From assembly GCA_034766995.1 (NCBI GenBank), contig CM068321.1, forward strand, positions 14,882,026 to 14,946,025: DNA of 64,000 bases. Reading direction: 5' to 3'. A model generated the notes under the pieces. It was given only the letters and a program-made list of their open reading frames with translations. It was not told where the DNA came from and searched no databases. The translations under genes and the position numbers were made by a program. This document shows, piece after piece, positions 37,832 to 49,192 of this stretch; position 1 is the stretch's first letter, and each line of letters starts with the position of its first letter. Source of the DNA: Acanthacorydalis orientalis. Lineage: Eukaryota; Arthropoda; Insecta; Megaloptera; Corydalidae.

Positions 37832-38549
37832 CAATGGATTTTTAATTTGTGTTAATAAATTCTTCACGTAATGGAAAAATATTTAATTAACTTCCAATTC
37901 AATATAGCAACTAAAACTTTGATTTCTTTCAATTTATTTCTTAATATAGCTATATTATTGTCATTTTTTCCTTTCATCATTGAAAAATGGAAATCCAATG
38001 ACATTATAAGATTGTATTTTAAATAGAACCATAAAAAAAGTTAATTACAATTTTTCTTTAATTTTTTCAAGAAACATGGTAATCGTTAATCCTCATTTTA
38101 TTATTTTCTATATAAAATAACGTGAACTGAAGTCATTTTATTATTAAGAAATCTATACAATTGTTTCGGTCTCATTAAGAACAGATGCGGTAAATTTAAT
38201 ATCTCTATAAATTAAATAGATATACACTTTTATATTGAAATCTATTTAATCTGCAGACGTAGTTGTATTTTTATATGTATTATTTTATCGGTAAATTAAA
38301 TTTTAATATCTTTCTGTTTCCAAGAAATGTTTCGTTTTATATTTCAAATTGTGTATAAATATATTTTTCTAATTTATGAAGACATATTGTTTTAATTCTT
38401 CTTAAAGATTCCAATTTAATGATACATTCATTTCTAAATATTTATGACACTTTTATTTATTTGTCTATAAAGTAATATTAAATTAAAAGTATTAATTTTT
38501 TTCTATTGTTATGAAATAATTGTTCAAAATATTGAAATATTTCTGTAAA

Positions 38550-38553
<4 letters not shown>
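37830..38553. other. AT-rich background
   Basis: No supported feature. Confidence 0.6.

Positions 38554-38607
<54 letters not shown>
38554..38607. repeat. (TA)n microsatellite flanked by ATTAAT
   Basis: About 50 bp of TA between ATTAAT words on both sides. Confidence 0.95.
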
Positions 38608-38611
<4 letters not shown>

Positions 38612-38726
38612 TGTACATAGAAATTAGTGACTTATGTTGTATGTGACAAAGCCGAATCTTTTTTTATGAAAATCGTACAATATGTAATATAGAGTTATTT
38701 CTTGCCATCAATAATAAAACCACAAG

Positions 38727-38754
38727 TTTAAGTCGACATTAATGTCGACTTAAA
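38727..38754. repeat. perfect 28-bp palindrome
   Basis: The half TTTAAGTCGACATT (38727-38740) is followed directly, with no spacer, by its exact reverse complement (38741-38754). It contains two GTCGAC (SalI-type) hexamers. This is far longer and more mixed in bases than expected by chance. It could be a dimer-binding site, a cruciform-forming site or the trace of an inverted duplication. Confidence 0.9.
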
Positions 38755-39664
38755 AAGTTGTTAAATTTATTGTACAGGAGTGTTTTTATATAAAATATAT
38801 TTTAATTAATATTACTTTAATTGGCCTTTTTTCCAACTTGACAGAAAGCAAAAAAGCAGGTAGTTTAAAACATCTAAATCACATGTTGCATATTTTTTAC
38901 TTTAGAATTTTCCTGAAAACTAATGAAGAAGAAGTGTATGATTTCAAAATGCAATATTGAAGGTTCTTAGGCATTAATTTTAAATTGAAAATATATCCAC
39001 ATATTGTTTATAATTTTCTAGTTTAACGTTCTTCTTGTTTTTATTGCATCTAAGAAGTATGAAGAAACTAGTCTTTAGTTAAGTTTATATCATGTTCAAT
39101 ACTCCATACATGATTTGAAATGATAAGTTAATATCATCATCTAGCTCTCTTTTGTTAAACTAATCTATTTCAATTCTTTTATTATTTCGCTAAGAGTTGT
39201 GATCTTATAATATCTATCAGAATTTTATAAATGCTAGCAGATTTATTTACAATAATATAATGATTCAGTAAGGGTATTTCTAGCTTTAAGCTATGTCATA
39301 TACTTTTGCTTTAGTCTGTTTAGTCATACTCAATAAAAAATTAAATTTTAAGTTTAACGAATAATTTTTACTTTACCATTTATAGTTTTGTTACCATTTT
39401 TTTCTATTTGTTATCTAAATATCTGTTACTATATATACACTGCTTATATATTAATTAAATAGCGCTAAATTTTATCGTTTTCACCAGAATTTTTTTAAAT
39501 TTTTATTTAAAATTTTTTTAAATTTAATTTTGATGAATATTATTTGTTTAAAAAAACATTGAAAATGTTTTCATAAATTGAATTTCGTTATGCAGTCCAT
39601 AACATCAATCTTCATAAACCATATTAAATTATTAGAAATGACTAATATTATGGTTTAATGCGTT

Positions 39665-39667
<3 letters not shown>
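38755..39667. other. AT-rich background
   Basis: No supported feature. Confidence 0.6.

Positions 39668-39749
<82 letters not shown>
39668..39749. repeat. long pure (TA)n microsatellite
   Basis: About 82 bp with no interruption, one of the longest pure arrays in the window. Confidence 0.95.
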
Positions 39750-39752
<3 letters not shown>

Positions 39753-39839
39753 GAATAAATAGATTAAATATACTTACAATTTATGGTAATCAATGTCATC
39801 AGTATATTTTTCTATGAAAAAAGAAATATATCTCTGAGT

Positions 39840-40260
39840 GATATGCTATAAATTCACGATAACATGAAACGATGGCGTTAAACGAAAGCCTCCGTAAACA
39901 CTATAAAGCGCTGTGTTGGCACACATGGCTGTAGATTAGAAAAATAAAAGTATTTCACTCGAACGAACTCAGTAATAGAAGAGAACATGCGAAACGGGAA
40001 GCTTTCTCCTTAGTCTCGATGATTTTGACGGCGATGAGGTTGCGAACTGTTTGAATTTGGGTTAATCTCCTCAAAGTATGACGCAACGCTGCTCATACCA
40101 CGTAAAGTACATAGAATGCTCGACGCCGAAGTCGTCGCTTGTACAAGATGGTATGGATGGCTATGTGGGGAAAATACTAAATCTGACATTTCTCGGAAAA
40201 GTGTTTCGGTGTTCACTGAACTTGAGCGTGTCGGAAGAAAAATAATGGATATATAAGTCT
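39840..40260. promoter_or_regulatory. GC-richer CpG island with small reverse ORF
   Basis: About 400 bp of balanced, non-repetitive sequence. On the reverse strand a TATA-like run (about 40242-40250) lies upstream of a TCAGTG initiator-like word (about 40213) and the ORF below. The spacing of about 38 bp is longer than usual for a TATA-initiator pair. Confidence 0.3.
40010..40189 (-). CDS. hypothetical small ORF, 59 residues
   Basis: The first ATG is at 40189-40187; an upstream GTG at 40216 also lies in frame. The peptide starts MSDLVFSPHSHPYHLVQATT, continues with a Ser/Thr-rich middle and ends in a basic, Gln/Asn/Arg-rich tail (QPHRRQNHRD). There is no signal peptide or membrane segment and I recognise no family. 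Its residue composition is unlike the I/K/N/F-rich chance frames elsewhere, but the island's higher G+C alone lowers stop frequency. It could be a short first coding exon, a peptide gene, or chance. Confidence 0.2.
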   Translation of the reverse strand: MSDLVFSPHSHPYHLVQATTSASSILCTLRGMSSVASYFEEINPNSNSSQPHRRQNHRD

Positions 40261-40278
40261 TGTTAAATATTTTTCATA

Positions 40279-40282
<4 letters not shown>

Positions 40283-40312
<30 letters not shown>
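40283..40312. repeat. (TA)n microsatellite
   Basis: About 30 bp of pure TA separating two GC-richer blocks. Confidence 0.9.
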
Positions 40313-40316
<4 letters not shown>

Positions 40317-40369
40317 TTTTTCGCGTAGTATTTTTTAATAGCATTTATTATAAGAAGATTGAGTTCATA

Positions 40370-40940
40370 AATTATGTCGTAACTCGAAAAATCATTCTGA
40401 AAACATATCTATCTTTCCGATCTTCATAACGTAGTCAATAATCGAATGATTGTAAATCGATTCCGATATAATATTAATGTCGTTCTCGAACTTTACCTTC
40501 AAAGGACGAAAATTAAATCCTTTTGTCCCGTCGAGCGGACGGAATTGTTCACTGAAGATTAAACCAGAAAATTACGTTATCTAAACATCAGAAACAAACA
40601 AGTTGTCTCACACAATAACACTATAACCTTGAGATGTTTGAGACACCACATATTGTGCAGATGGTCAGTTTAGGGATGTAGGTGTCGATCAATATGCTAC
40701 GTAGACCGTCCCTTAAAGGTAAAATGGTGTTAAGTTAAATAAATTTCCGAACCAATTTTGAAACACATTCGCAGATTTCGTGTAACTTTAATGATAAGAT
40801 ATGTTACTTGTCGTTTGTTTGTCGGTTTATAGCGTAATATTGTTACTAGTAAATTGTTTTCGCTTCGGACGTTCGTCGGATTTACTTAATTGATGTTTTA
40901 AAGTAATCGATTTATAGCATTATATTTATGGTCTGGAATT
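40370..40940. other. GC-richer, non-repetitive block
   Basis: Mixed composition with many CpGs (CCCGTCGAGCGGACGGAATT at 40527-40546, CGCTTCGGACGTTCGTCGGA at 40861-40880). No frame is open for long. Together with 39840-40260 it forms a 1-kb region unlike its surroundings, the best candidate cluster of regulatory sequence in the window's middle. Confidence 0.3.
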
Positions 40941-41284
40941 TATGTATCAAAGATATTATCTGAAACGAATAAGTGTTTGTTTTTAATGTTATGTATTTTT
41001 TAAATATATAGTTCAGTTCAAATTAAATTTAGTAATATTATTGGAAATATATTGAGAAGTTTCTTTCTTTGAAAATAATTTTTACTTTTTCTAAAACCAT
41101 TATAGCCAATATGATTTTAAATCTTATTATTATTTTTTAAATTGTGATATAAAATTTATATTTGATAAAGATAAATCAATTTTTATTTCACAAAAATTTT
41201 TTAAAAATAAAAATCGAAAAATATGTCTGATTTCATATCAGAAAAAGGTTATTATTTTCACAGAAACACTTCTTGCATTTTCTT

Positions 41285-41720
41285 TCATAGTTTTCTTTCA
41301 TCTTCTTCGATGACACTAAAACCCAAATCGAGCCTTGACTCACTCAATTTTCTTCCCACAGACATCCCTCTCCCTGGCGGTTCTTCTTCAGTTCCTTACT
41401 TCCAACAGGTACACTGCATCCTTCTCTACATTGTCTATCTATCTGATCCTTGGTTTGCCCACAGGTCTTCTCCTGCCTGGTTATCTATCCAAGACCTTTT
41501 TCAGTACTCTTGAATCCGGCATCCGTTCAGTGTGACCTTTTCATCGCATGCTAATCATTTTTATGAAGACGTGTAGTTTTGGTCCCTTGTAGAATTTATA
41601 TAATTCGAAGTTGTAGTGTACTCTTCATGTACCTCCATCGTTTACTGGCCCAAATATCGTTCTTAATATCTTCTTTTGACAGTGTTAAATATTTTTGTGG
41701 TCTTAGCTGACATGATCTAC
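41285..41720 (-). mobile_element. non-LTR retrotransposon 3' end, 5'-truncated and dead
   Basis: Reading leftward from about 41680, one frame gives KKILRTIFGPVNDGGT, stop, RVHYNFELYKFYKGPKL, then KGHTERMPDSRVLKKVL, GRRPVGKPRIR, stop, IDNVEKDAVYLLEVRN, stop, RRTARERDVCGKKIE and finally KARFGF. This order matches the region after the reverse-transcriptase domain in widespread insect non-LTR elements (ERKILR.IFGP...RWAGH..RM...GRRPVGRPR.RW.DNV...VRNWRR.A.DR). The element ends in ATCGAAGAAGATGAAAG, a typical purine 3' tail. Four conserved Trp positions are stop codons here. The reverse transcriptase core is absent, so this is a truncated relic. The related copy is at 57842-58243. Confidence 0.85.
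41318..41690 (-). pseudogene. reverse-transcriptase polyprotein C-terminus (pseudogene)
   Basis: Coding remnant of the retrotransposon above. Stops fall at GT-W-RV, MR-W-KGH, IR-W-IDN and RN-W-RR positions (TGA, TGA, TAG, TGA), with further stops at DR-*-PGRR and KKIE-*-VKA. Length is about 120 codons of an expected polyprotein of roughly a thousand. No catalytic motif is retained. Confidence 0.8.
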
Positions 41721-43010
41721 GCTTTACCTTCATAAGATCTTAAATTTTATGTTTTTGTTAAATTTTGATTGTAAATTTAAATTAAAACAAAAAAGTATTC
41801 CTTAAACTGCAAACAACTATAGCTGTTTTATTTAATTTTTGGTTATCTTAGACTCCTCATTTGTGATTTTTACTGCAATTTGATATTTAGAATATATGCT
41901 ATTTATTTTTTAATTATTGAAAGCAAATAATTAGTATCTAAAATTTATTATAACAATCACAATATAACTGAAACTAATTTCAACATCTCCTTGAAATAAA
42001 TAATTAAATAAATAGTGTCCCAACACATTATAAAATATAATAATTAAAAATGATTTAACATTTTTAATTTTTATTGGTCGATTTTTTAATTAGAAAAATA
42101 TGTAATAAAGTAGTGGTTTATTGATATTTTTTAATTCAATATCCGTTCTATTTTAAATAATCTTATCTACGTGTTTATCAAACTTACTTTAAATGTGAAC
42201 AGTAAATTAAATACAATTATATTCATATAAATAAGTACGTACGCACGCAATCATATAAATACAGATTTGAATACACGTTTTTTCATTTTTTTTATTTAAT
42301 CATGTTTACTACTATATTTAATTTATCAAATTATTTCAGAGTTCGTAAACATATTTCCTTATCTACTCTAGATTGAATAAAAACATGTGTGTACTCGCAT
42401 ATATTTCGTAAACATTACATAAAACACTATATTCACCTGTATAGCCGCATGGGAAATATGTAAAATATGTACATATATAATAAAAAAAAATGTATGAAAA
42501 TGTACCAGACGGTTTCAGATACTGAATTATATCATGTAAAGGTAATCGAAGCGGTGTGTTTTCAGACGGAATAGAACCGTTATAAGCAAAACAAAATAAA
42601 TAAACGCAGCACGATACCTGAACGCACGTACTTTAAATAAATCATGAATGTGGGAAAATATTAAGTTTTCTTGTGAAATATTTTGTATACTAGTTTTTTT
42701 TACTTCATTTTTCACTATTTGAATATTTTTGTGTAATGTTTTTTTGCAATCTATTTAGTATATATCTTATTTTATTTTATTATTTGCTTATTGAACACCC
42801 AATCATATAATAATTTAAATCATTACTATTGAGGTTTCAATATTTTTTTCATAATTTATTTATTCTTGATTTTTGTAAGTTAAAACTGAAAAAATATTTG
42901 TTATTTTATAACAATTAATTATTTGTATTAGATTCTATATAAAATATTAATAAGAATATAGTATGGTATGCGCCATTTTTAGATTCACGGAAATTATTAT
43001 GTGTACAAAT
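41721..43010. other. AT-rich background
   Basis: A GTACGTACGCACGC patch at 42235-42250 and a mixed patch at 42540-42640 have no further signal. Confidence 0.6.
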
Positions 43011-43017
43011 TAGTTCG

Positions 43018-43125
43018 AATAGAAAATGAATGTATACGGAAAAATGGAATACATTTTAATCCTCAAAGTATCCCCTATTATTTTATATACCATTGCTCCA
43101 TATATGGAATTTATTTAGCAATAGA
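43018..43125 (-). mobile_element. dispersed repeat, copy 2
   Basis: Diverged relative of 7660-7765. Shared words in order: TAGAAAATGAAT, TTYAATCCTCAAARTATCCYC, TATTATTTTAT, then ACTGTTGAA against CTCTGTCGAA. The reverse-strand frame gives GAMVYKIIGDTLRIKMY, against AAKFHKIIEDILRIEIY in copy 1, and carries an in-frame stop. The substitutions keep hydrophobic and charged positions, suggesting both derive from a coding parent. Confidence 0.5.
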
Positions 43126-43153
43126 CTGTTGAAGGTTGAATAGAAGGTTGAAC

Positions 43154-43156
<3 letters not shown>

Positions 43157-43213
<57 letters not shown>

Positions 43214-43214
43214 C
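43157..43214. repeat. (TA)n microsatellite
   Basis: About 57 bp with one ACA interruption. Confidence 0.95.
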
Positions 43215-43471
43215 TAAATTATAAATTTTATTATAATTTAAGCTTCAATTTTTCTAATAATAATTAATATTTTCAATAAATTCAAATGATAATTTAAATG
43301 CATATGATGAAGGTAATTTTAAATATAACGAATTCCTTCGAAATACTGTACAATAATTTGTATGCATATTATTATAAATTGTCTTCAATCAAATTAAAAA
43401 TAATATTCCATAATATTACAAGAATGTTAAGGAAAATGCATTTTATTTCACGATACTTCAATTAAATATTT

Positions 43472-43475
<4 letters not shown>

Positions 43476-43523
<48 letters not shown>
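43476..43523. repeat. (TA)n microsatellite
   Basis: About 48 bp of pure TA. Confidence 0.95.
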
Positions 43524-43528
<5 letters not shown>

Positions 43529-44170
43529 AATGTTTATGTTGATGTTACTTTATAATTCTATTAAATAAAAGTTTAAAGAAATGTTCATTTATGTAAAAAG
43601 TGTGTTTAAAAGCCAATTAATTTTTACAATGTAAAAATTGATAGTGTTATTCTAAACCATAATTTCTGTTTTTTTTTTGACTCAATTCTCAAAAGAATAG
43701 TTACGTAAGAGATACATTACATAATACTTATTATCAATTGAGTAATTTTAGCCTTTATTTAAAAATGATAACTGATGATTTAAGTAATGAATGTATATTT
43801 TAAAATGAGAATAAAAATGGGTTTATTAACATTTTTCACATTATGTCTGTTTTCATGAACTAATTATTAGATTAAATATATATATTACAAATGGATACTT
43901 AAATTATTACATTTTATTACAACTAATAACTTGGATTTAATTTGATTTTATGAAAACAATTAGAATTGAGATTATTTTAGACAAATAATTTGTGAATTTT
44001 TTCAAATCCGGTAAAATTCATTTTTAAATATACATGAAATTCTTATTGATTAGTTTTTATGATAACTATTTATTAAACAATAATAAAGGGATTAACAATT
44101 ATTTTGTATTATAAATATGTTTTATAACAAAGTGGAAGCTTAAGCATTCTTAAATAAAGTTAATTTTATG

Positions 44171-44172
<2 letters not shown>
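43524..44172. other. AT-rich background
   Basis: TTTTTACAATGTAAAAAT near 43620 is a simple AT-rich inverted repeat. Nothing else. Confidence 0.6.
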
Positions 44173-44218
<46 letters not shown>

Positions 44219-44283
44219 GTGTATATGTGTATATGTATATATGTATATGTATATGTATGTGTGTGTATTTGTTTGTGTGTGTA
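44173..44283. repeat. compound (TA)n-(TATG)n-(TG)n microsatellite
   Basis: About 40 bp of TA followed by 70 bp of TATATG, TGTATA and TG variants. It gives long I/Y/T/H and V/C/Y frames on both strands that are not genes. Confidence 0.95.
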
Positions 44284-44589
44284 TTGTCTTTATAAGTGCA
44301 TGTCTCATATAACTTTTAAACAATATTGTACAAAAGAAAATATGAACATTTTTATGAGACATTGTTGAAAAATACCACATAGTATGTTCGAAGAAAATTG
44401 AAAACTTCACTCAAGTTGATCGGTTGGCAGATAGATTAAAGAAACATTAACTTATAACCTTTAAAATATAAAGCTACAAGTAATTTCATGTCAGATTTTC
44501 AATTGTGTTGAACGAGGAAATTATTTTCAAAAACATTTTTATGACGAATATTTTCACTTAAACTTTCTCATAAACAGTTTTAATCAATT
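44284..44589. other. AT-rich background
   Basis: No supported feature. Confidence 0.6.
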
Positions 44590-44594
44590 ATGTA

Positions 44595-44676
<82 letters not shown>
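44590..44676. repeat. long (TA)n microsatellite with GATA tail
   Basis: About 85 bp with one ACA interruption, followed by GGTAGATAGGTAGA. Confidence 0.95.
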
Positions 44677-44678
<2 letters not shown>

Positions 44679-44689
44679 TAGATAGGTAG

Positions 44690-45879
44690 AAAAATATACG
44701 AATAGATATATGTATCGATGTATGTATCTGTGCTTTAAAATTTTATTTTATTTTGATTTAAGTAATAAGAATTGAAGAAAACTATGAACTAACTGAAACA
44801 TAGTTATTAATATAGTGAAGTTAAAAAAATAAACATATATTGTTGATATGTTAAGAGATAATAATTAATGATTTTAGAAAGAATTAAATTATTTAATGTA
44901 ATATCAATTGACGAGATTTATACACAGTATAGAAAAATGTTAATATAGAAAGCGAATAATTTTCAATATATTTTCTCAATTTTGTGTAATATATATGTAT
45001 TTCAGTAGTTCTGAATATTGTTATTGAATTTCATTGATATTTCTTTTGCATTCTATATATCACTGGACTATAAAAAATTTTGACTGTTATATCACAATAG
45101 TGTTAAGATTGAAATTCACTATTAAGTATTTTTGAAGTGACTAAATTTTATATTAGAATCAATACAAAAATATTTCATATTAAAATAACATTTCTATTAA
45201 AATAATTGCTTACAATTTGAAAATAATAGTTGAACTTTAACTTGAAGTACAAATAATTAATTCTAACATTTGAAGGCGCTGAAGCAAAAATTGAAATGTG
45301 TTCTTAATAAATAATAGAAAGTTATATATTTGAAGTCTTCTGCTGTTGAACAGTTAAGTTAGTGTATACAAAGTAATTGTATACGATTATTTTTATTGTA
45401 AATTGTATATCGATCGAAAATGAACACTCTTCTCTGTTTAACTGGAAAGTTACTGTAATTTATTCATGTATTTTGATTGTTTTCCACAGTCATAAATTGT
45501 TAATGTCGGTAAAATAGAAAAAATAATATTTAACTACAAATTATGTTTCATTTATATTTTTAATTAGCCGTTATTTTTTTTTTAAAAAAAGAAAAATGAT
45601 TTAAAATGAAACCAGACACGTTATGAAATGTATAATAATATGTGTGGCTTTTTAAGACTAGGAATGGTTGATTGAAATTTTAAAATTAATTTAGTTGAAT
45701 ATTAAATCCTGGTAATTATTTTATTCTATGACGTTCAGCGCTGACATCGACTTAGTTATTCAATTTTAAATTCAACAGTGTCTTAAAATGGACATTCAAT
45801 TTATTTATAAAACATCGGCGAGAAAACATAAGATTAAATGAATTTCAGTGAAGAAATCTATTAACACTGCGCAAAGAGT
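44690..45879. other. AT-rich background
   Basis: No frame, repeat or RNA-like structure found. Confidence 0.6.
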
Positions 45880-46340
45880 CGAATATAAATACATACATAT
45901 ATCTACATAAATAGCGTTTAGTCTCGAATTCACACAGGGAATTCAACAGTAGCGTAACAGTTTCCTTTTCTGTGTGTAAATACCGCCATTAATTTTGTGA
46001 CGTCCTCACTGTTGTTTGATGTTATGAAAACTGTATGAATATGTAACACAAGAGGCCTGGGCGCAGCCGAGTAGCAGATTCAGTTTTATCCTAACTCGCT
46101 GCCGTCTGCCATCGTTAATCCTAATTAAAACTCGCAGGATTACAAAGCTAGCAAAGAACACGGTTTGCATAAATCTATATGACGTTGACGGCAACGCCGC
46201 CGACGAAAGTGGAAGCGACGCGACCGTCCCGTTCACAATTTCGGAACACACAGTACTCGTCTGTATGTATTATAAACAAGTTTTCCACTTCAGTTATGAG
46301 TGAAAACGTTTACGCCCTGAAAACTATACGGTAACGTTTT
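45880..46340. promoter_or_regulatory. GC-rich island, candidate enhancer or promoter
   Basis: Balanced to GC-rich sequence with many CpGs (GGCGCAGCCGAG, ACGGCAACGCCGCCGACG). Includes TAATCC, TAATTA and GGATTA within 27 bp (46116-46142), an octamer-like TTTGCATAAAT and TGACGT words. The reverse frame 46006-46251 begins at a GTG (MCSEIVNGTVASLPLSSAAL) and looks like a GC-driven chance frame. Homeodomain-site clustering is typical of developmental enhancers, but this is only motif reading. Confidence 0.35.
46116..46142. promoter_or_regulatory. homeodomain-type site cluster
   Basis: TAATCC (46116-46121), TAATTA (46122-46127) and inverted GGATTA (46137-46142). TAATCC/GGATTA is the classical site of Lys50 homeodomains (Bicoid, Otx, Goosecoid types); TAATTA is the Antennapedia/paired-like core. 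Confidence 0.3.
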
Positions 46341-47160
46341 ATATTCATTTCGAAATTATTTCTACCTGTCTAAAGATTAAATAATGACCCAAATGAAAGG
46401 TAAGCGCTACCATAAATAAAACTTGGCCTTATGGGATTTAAATTAATCTGATCTGATCTATTCTGGCTAGCAGTAATGTAATAAAGAGCGTTTCAAATGA
46501 AACCATTTTAACTGTTTTTTGAGTGAATTGAACAAATTAAAAAGGAACGAAAAATATTTTTTCAATGAAACAAAAAAGTCAAGATTAAAAATTAAAGCAA
46601 TTTAAAACAACTCTGTACACAATTTATTGCTACTGTAACTAACAAATCACACTAATCAGTTTTATTGGTGAACTTTTTAACAGTTACATTCCTTTCATTA
46701 TTTCATGATTAAATATTTTAATTTTTAAAATCGAGCACATCGTCTCAGTGTTCTACATATTCATTATATATTTAATTATAATATACAATAATAAATAAAT
46801 ATATTAAATTACAGGCAGATGTTTATAAACCATTATTATTTTATTGATATTAATATAATACTGTCATACTAAGTGTTTCTAAAAAAAATAAAATTTTCTG
46901 GAAAATATAATTTATACTGAGTTAAATAATAGTTTTAATATTTCGGTCAAAATCTGTTCTTATGTTCTTATTTCAAATAGAATTCGAGAAAGTAACATAT
47001 TACTTCTATTTTACAGATTTCTTTAGTGAAGATACTCTGTTCTATATATATTTTTTAATTGGTCATAGGCAAAATTCAAAGATGTTGAATTCATGTCATT
47101 TCATGTTAATTTATCTATATGACATGTTTAGGAAACTATTCCTTGCATAATGGAGATGTA

Positions 47161-47165
<5 letters not shown>
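46341..47165. other. AT-rich background
   Basis: 46390-46500 is slightly mixed (GGTAAGCGC; TCTGATCTGATCT short repeat). Otherwise nothing. Confidence 0.6.

Positions 47166-47204
<39 letters not shown>
47166..47204. repeat. (TA)n microsatellite
   Basis: About 39 bp of pure TA. Confidence 0.95.
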
Positions 47205-47205
<1 letters not shown>

Positions 47206-47431
47206 CTTCAAATATTTTTTTTAAATTACAAATATTTTCACTGTACTTGAAGCGAACGTGCTTTTAATAGATTTGTTTAAATATAAGAATATATGTATAT
47301 AAAATATTGCTGGAGTTTATATATATATATATAAAATGTGTAATTTGATGTGTGAGAATGTATGTTATTTTTTTATAATAATATTATTTTGAAAGAAAAC
47401 AAGACAATAATAAAAAATTGCTTAACACGTG

Positions 47432-47448
47432 TTTATATATATATATAA

Positions 47449-47512
<64 letters not shown>
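47432..47512. repeat. (TA)n microsatellite
   Basis: About 80 bp with an AAAACA interruption near 47448. Confidence 0.95.
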
Positions 47513-47549
47513 GTTAAAAAATATACATAACAAGAGACGTGCCATTTTA

Positions 47550-47730
47550 CACGAATAATCTCCAACAAAAAAATTCGACACACAAAAAGTGTTGGTGTGA
47601 ATGACGCAATTTTATCATCATAAAAATTTTTTGTGTATGTTGGAATATCAAGTTTTTAAAATCGCACGATTACGAACAACGCGTTACCGCTGTCTTTTGT
47701 GAAAACATGAAAGTGAAATTTAACACGTTC
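47550..47730. other. mixed-composition segment
   Basis: Non-repetitive with ACGAACAACGCGTTACCGCTG. No frame. Unknown significance. Confidence 0.25.
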
Positions 47731-47919
47731 CAACATTTCTACGTGTGTACCTTATTTTTGTCTGTATACGCATATTATTTTTTTTTAATTTCCGTACGAA
47801 ATTATAACATTGTTGACTTCTTTGTGTCGTGCTTTGGAAATTTATGGAATGTATCGATATATTCGGTTAATAAGAGATGATACCGGTTTATGCTTTGAAT
47901 ATAAACGAATTAAAAACAG

Positions 47920-47923
<4 letters not shown>

Positions 47924-47956
<33 letters not shown>

Positions 47957-47959
47957 CAT

Positions 47960-48007
<48 letters not shown>
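47924..48007. repeat. (TA)n microsatellite
   Basis: About 83 bp with one ATACATCAA interruption near 47953. Confidence 0.95.
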
Positions 48008-48010
<3 letters not shown>

Positions 48011-48354
48011 TCAGAATTTATGAACCATTAGTTTAGATGAAGCACAGCTGTAACTATCCAACTATTTGTTAGATGGCAATGTAGGTCTGTTATTATAGTG
48101 TTCATTTCCTATAAAGTACGAAATAGTGCGACACAGCATGTGTATTTGTTAAATCGTAGCGTTTTCTTGAAAGAACTACTAAAAGAAGGAAATAAATTAT
48201 TTGATTCAGTTTACAAGTAGGGCGAGAATGTTATCGTATTTTTAATCAATTTTTGTCATTTATATTTGAATATACTTTTTAATCTCTAAATTATGATAAT
48301 TCATAATAGAAAATGATTTTTTGATTTTAATTTTGATAATACAGCGAAATTACA
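48008..48354. other. AT-rich background
   Basis: 48040-48180 is a little less AT-rich. No motif. Confidence 0.5.
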
Positions 48355-48404
48355 GTATATATATATATAATAGGTAGTATATATATATATATATATATAC
48401 ATAT

Positions 48405-48461
<57 letters not shown>
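48355..48461. repeat. (TA)n microsatellite with ATAC interruptions
   Basis: About 105 bp broken by AATAGGTAG near 48369 and three ATACATAT units near 48400. Confidence 0.95.
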
Positions 48462-48463
<2 letters not shown>

Positions 48464-49166
48464 TGTACTGTTAAAAATGAATAATATTTTTAGTTATATA
48501 AGTACAACAATAACTATATACAAATCGTATAGACATAATAAAGATAGGTATATAATTTTTCTGTAATAATTCTGAATAGGAAGTTAAAAGAAATGCATAT
48601 ATTATTTTCCTGTAGATGCTTTCTTAGAACGTAAGCGAATTAAACCAATATTGAAGTATGAAATATAATGTTAATTATTAATTAACTATAGTTATCAGAA
48701 GTTTATTGAAAATTTTAGCTGATACAAGCACATTAGATAAAAACAAATTGAATATGTTTACAACATACAACGATAAAGCACAACGTTAATTGTTAGAAAT
48801 CTTAGAATAAATTCGAAGTTCAAAAATAGTAAAAAATAAATTAAAATTAATCGTTTTTTTTTAAAAAAAAAGAAAATATCGTTTAATAAATAAGATTAAT
48901 TTCGAAAATAAGTTATTTTTACGAAAATAGTTATAATTATTGTAAAAAAGAAACTTTCATGTTAAGAAATATATTTTAAAAACAGATATAGTTTTCGTAA
49001 AAGAACTTATTTCACCATTTAAATATATACTTGTAAATATTAGATCCATGCATTTTAAAGGTTAATCTTTATTTGGATTAAATAAATTTTAATAGAAAGT
49101 TACTGTTTAATTTAATATTTCACTAATGCTAGTAACAAAAGACTAGTAGTAGTTTTAACTAATATT
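48462..49166. other. AT-rich background
   Basis: No supported feature. Confidence 0.6.
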
Positions 49167-49192
49167 GATATATATATATATATATATATATG
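49167..49192. repeat. (TA)n microsatellite
   Basis: About 25 bp of pure TA. Confidence 0.9.

Noticed and set aside
41223..41535. Overlapping forward open frames of 66-96 codons.
   Set aside because: They are antisense to the retrotransposon polyprotein remnant, whose conserved motifs are on the reverse strand.
41285..41720. TGA read as Trp, i.e. a mitochondrial or variant genetic code.
   Set aside because: One of the four Trp positions is TAG, other stops occur at non-Trp sites, and the related copy at 58 kb uses TGG.
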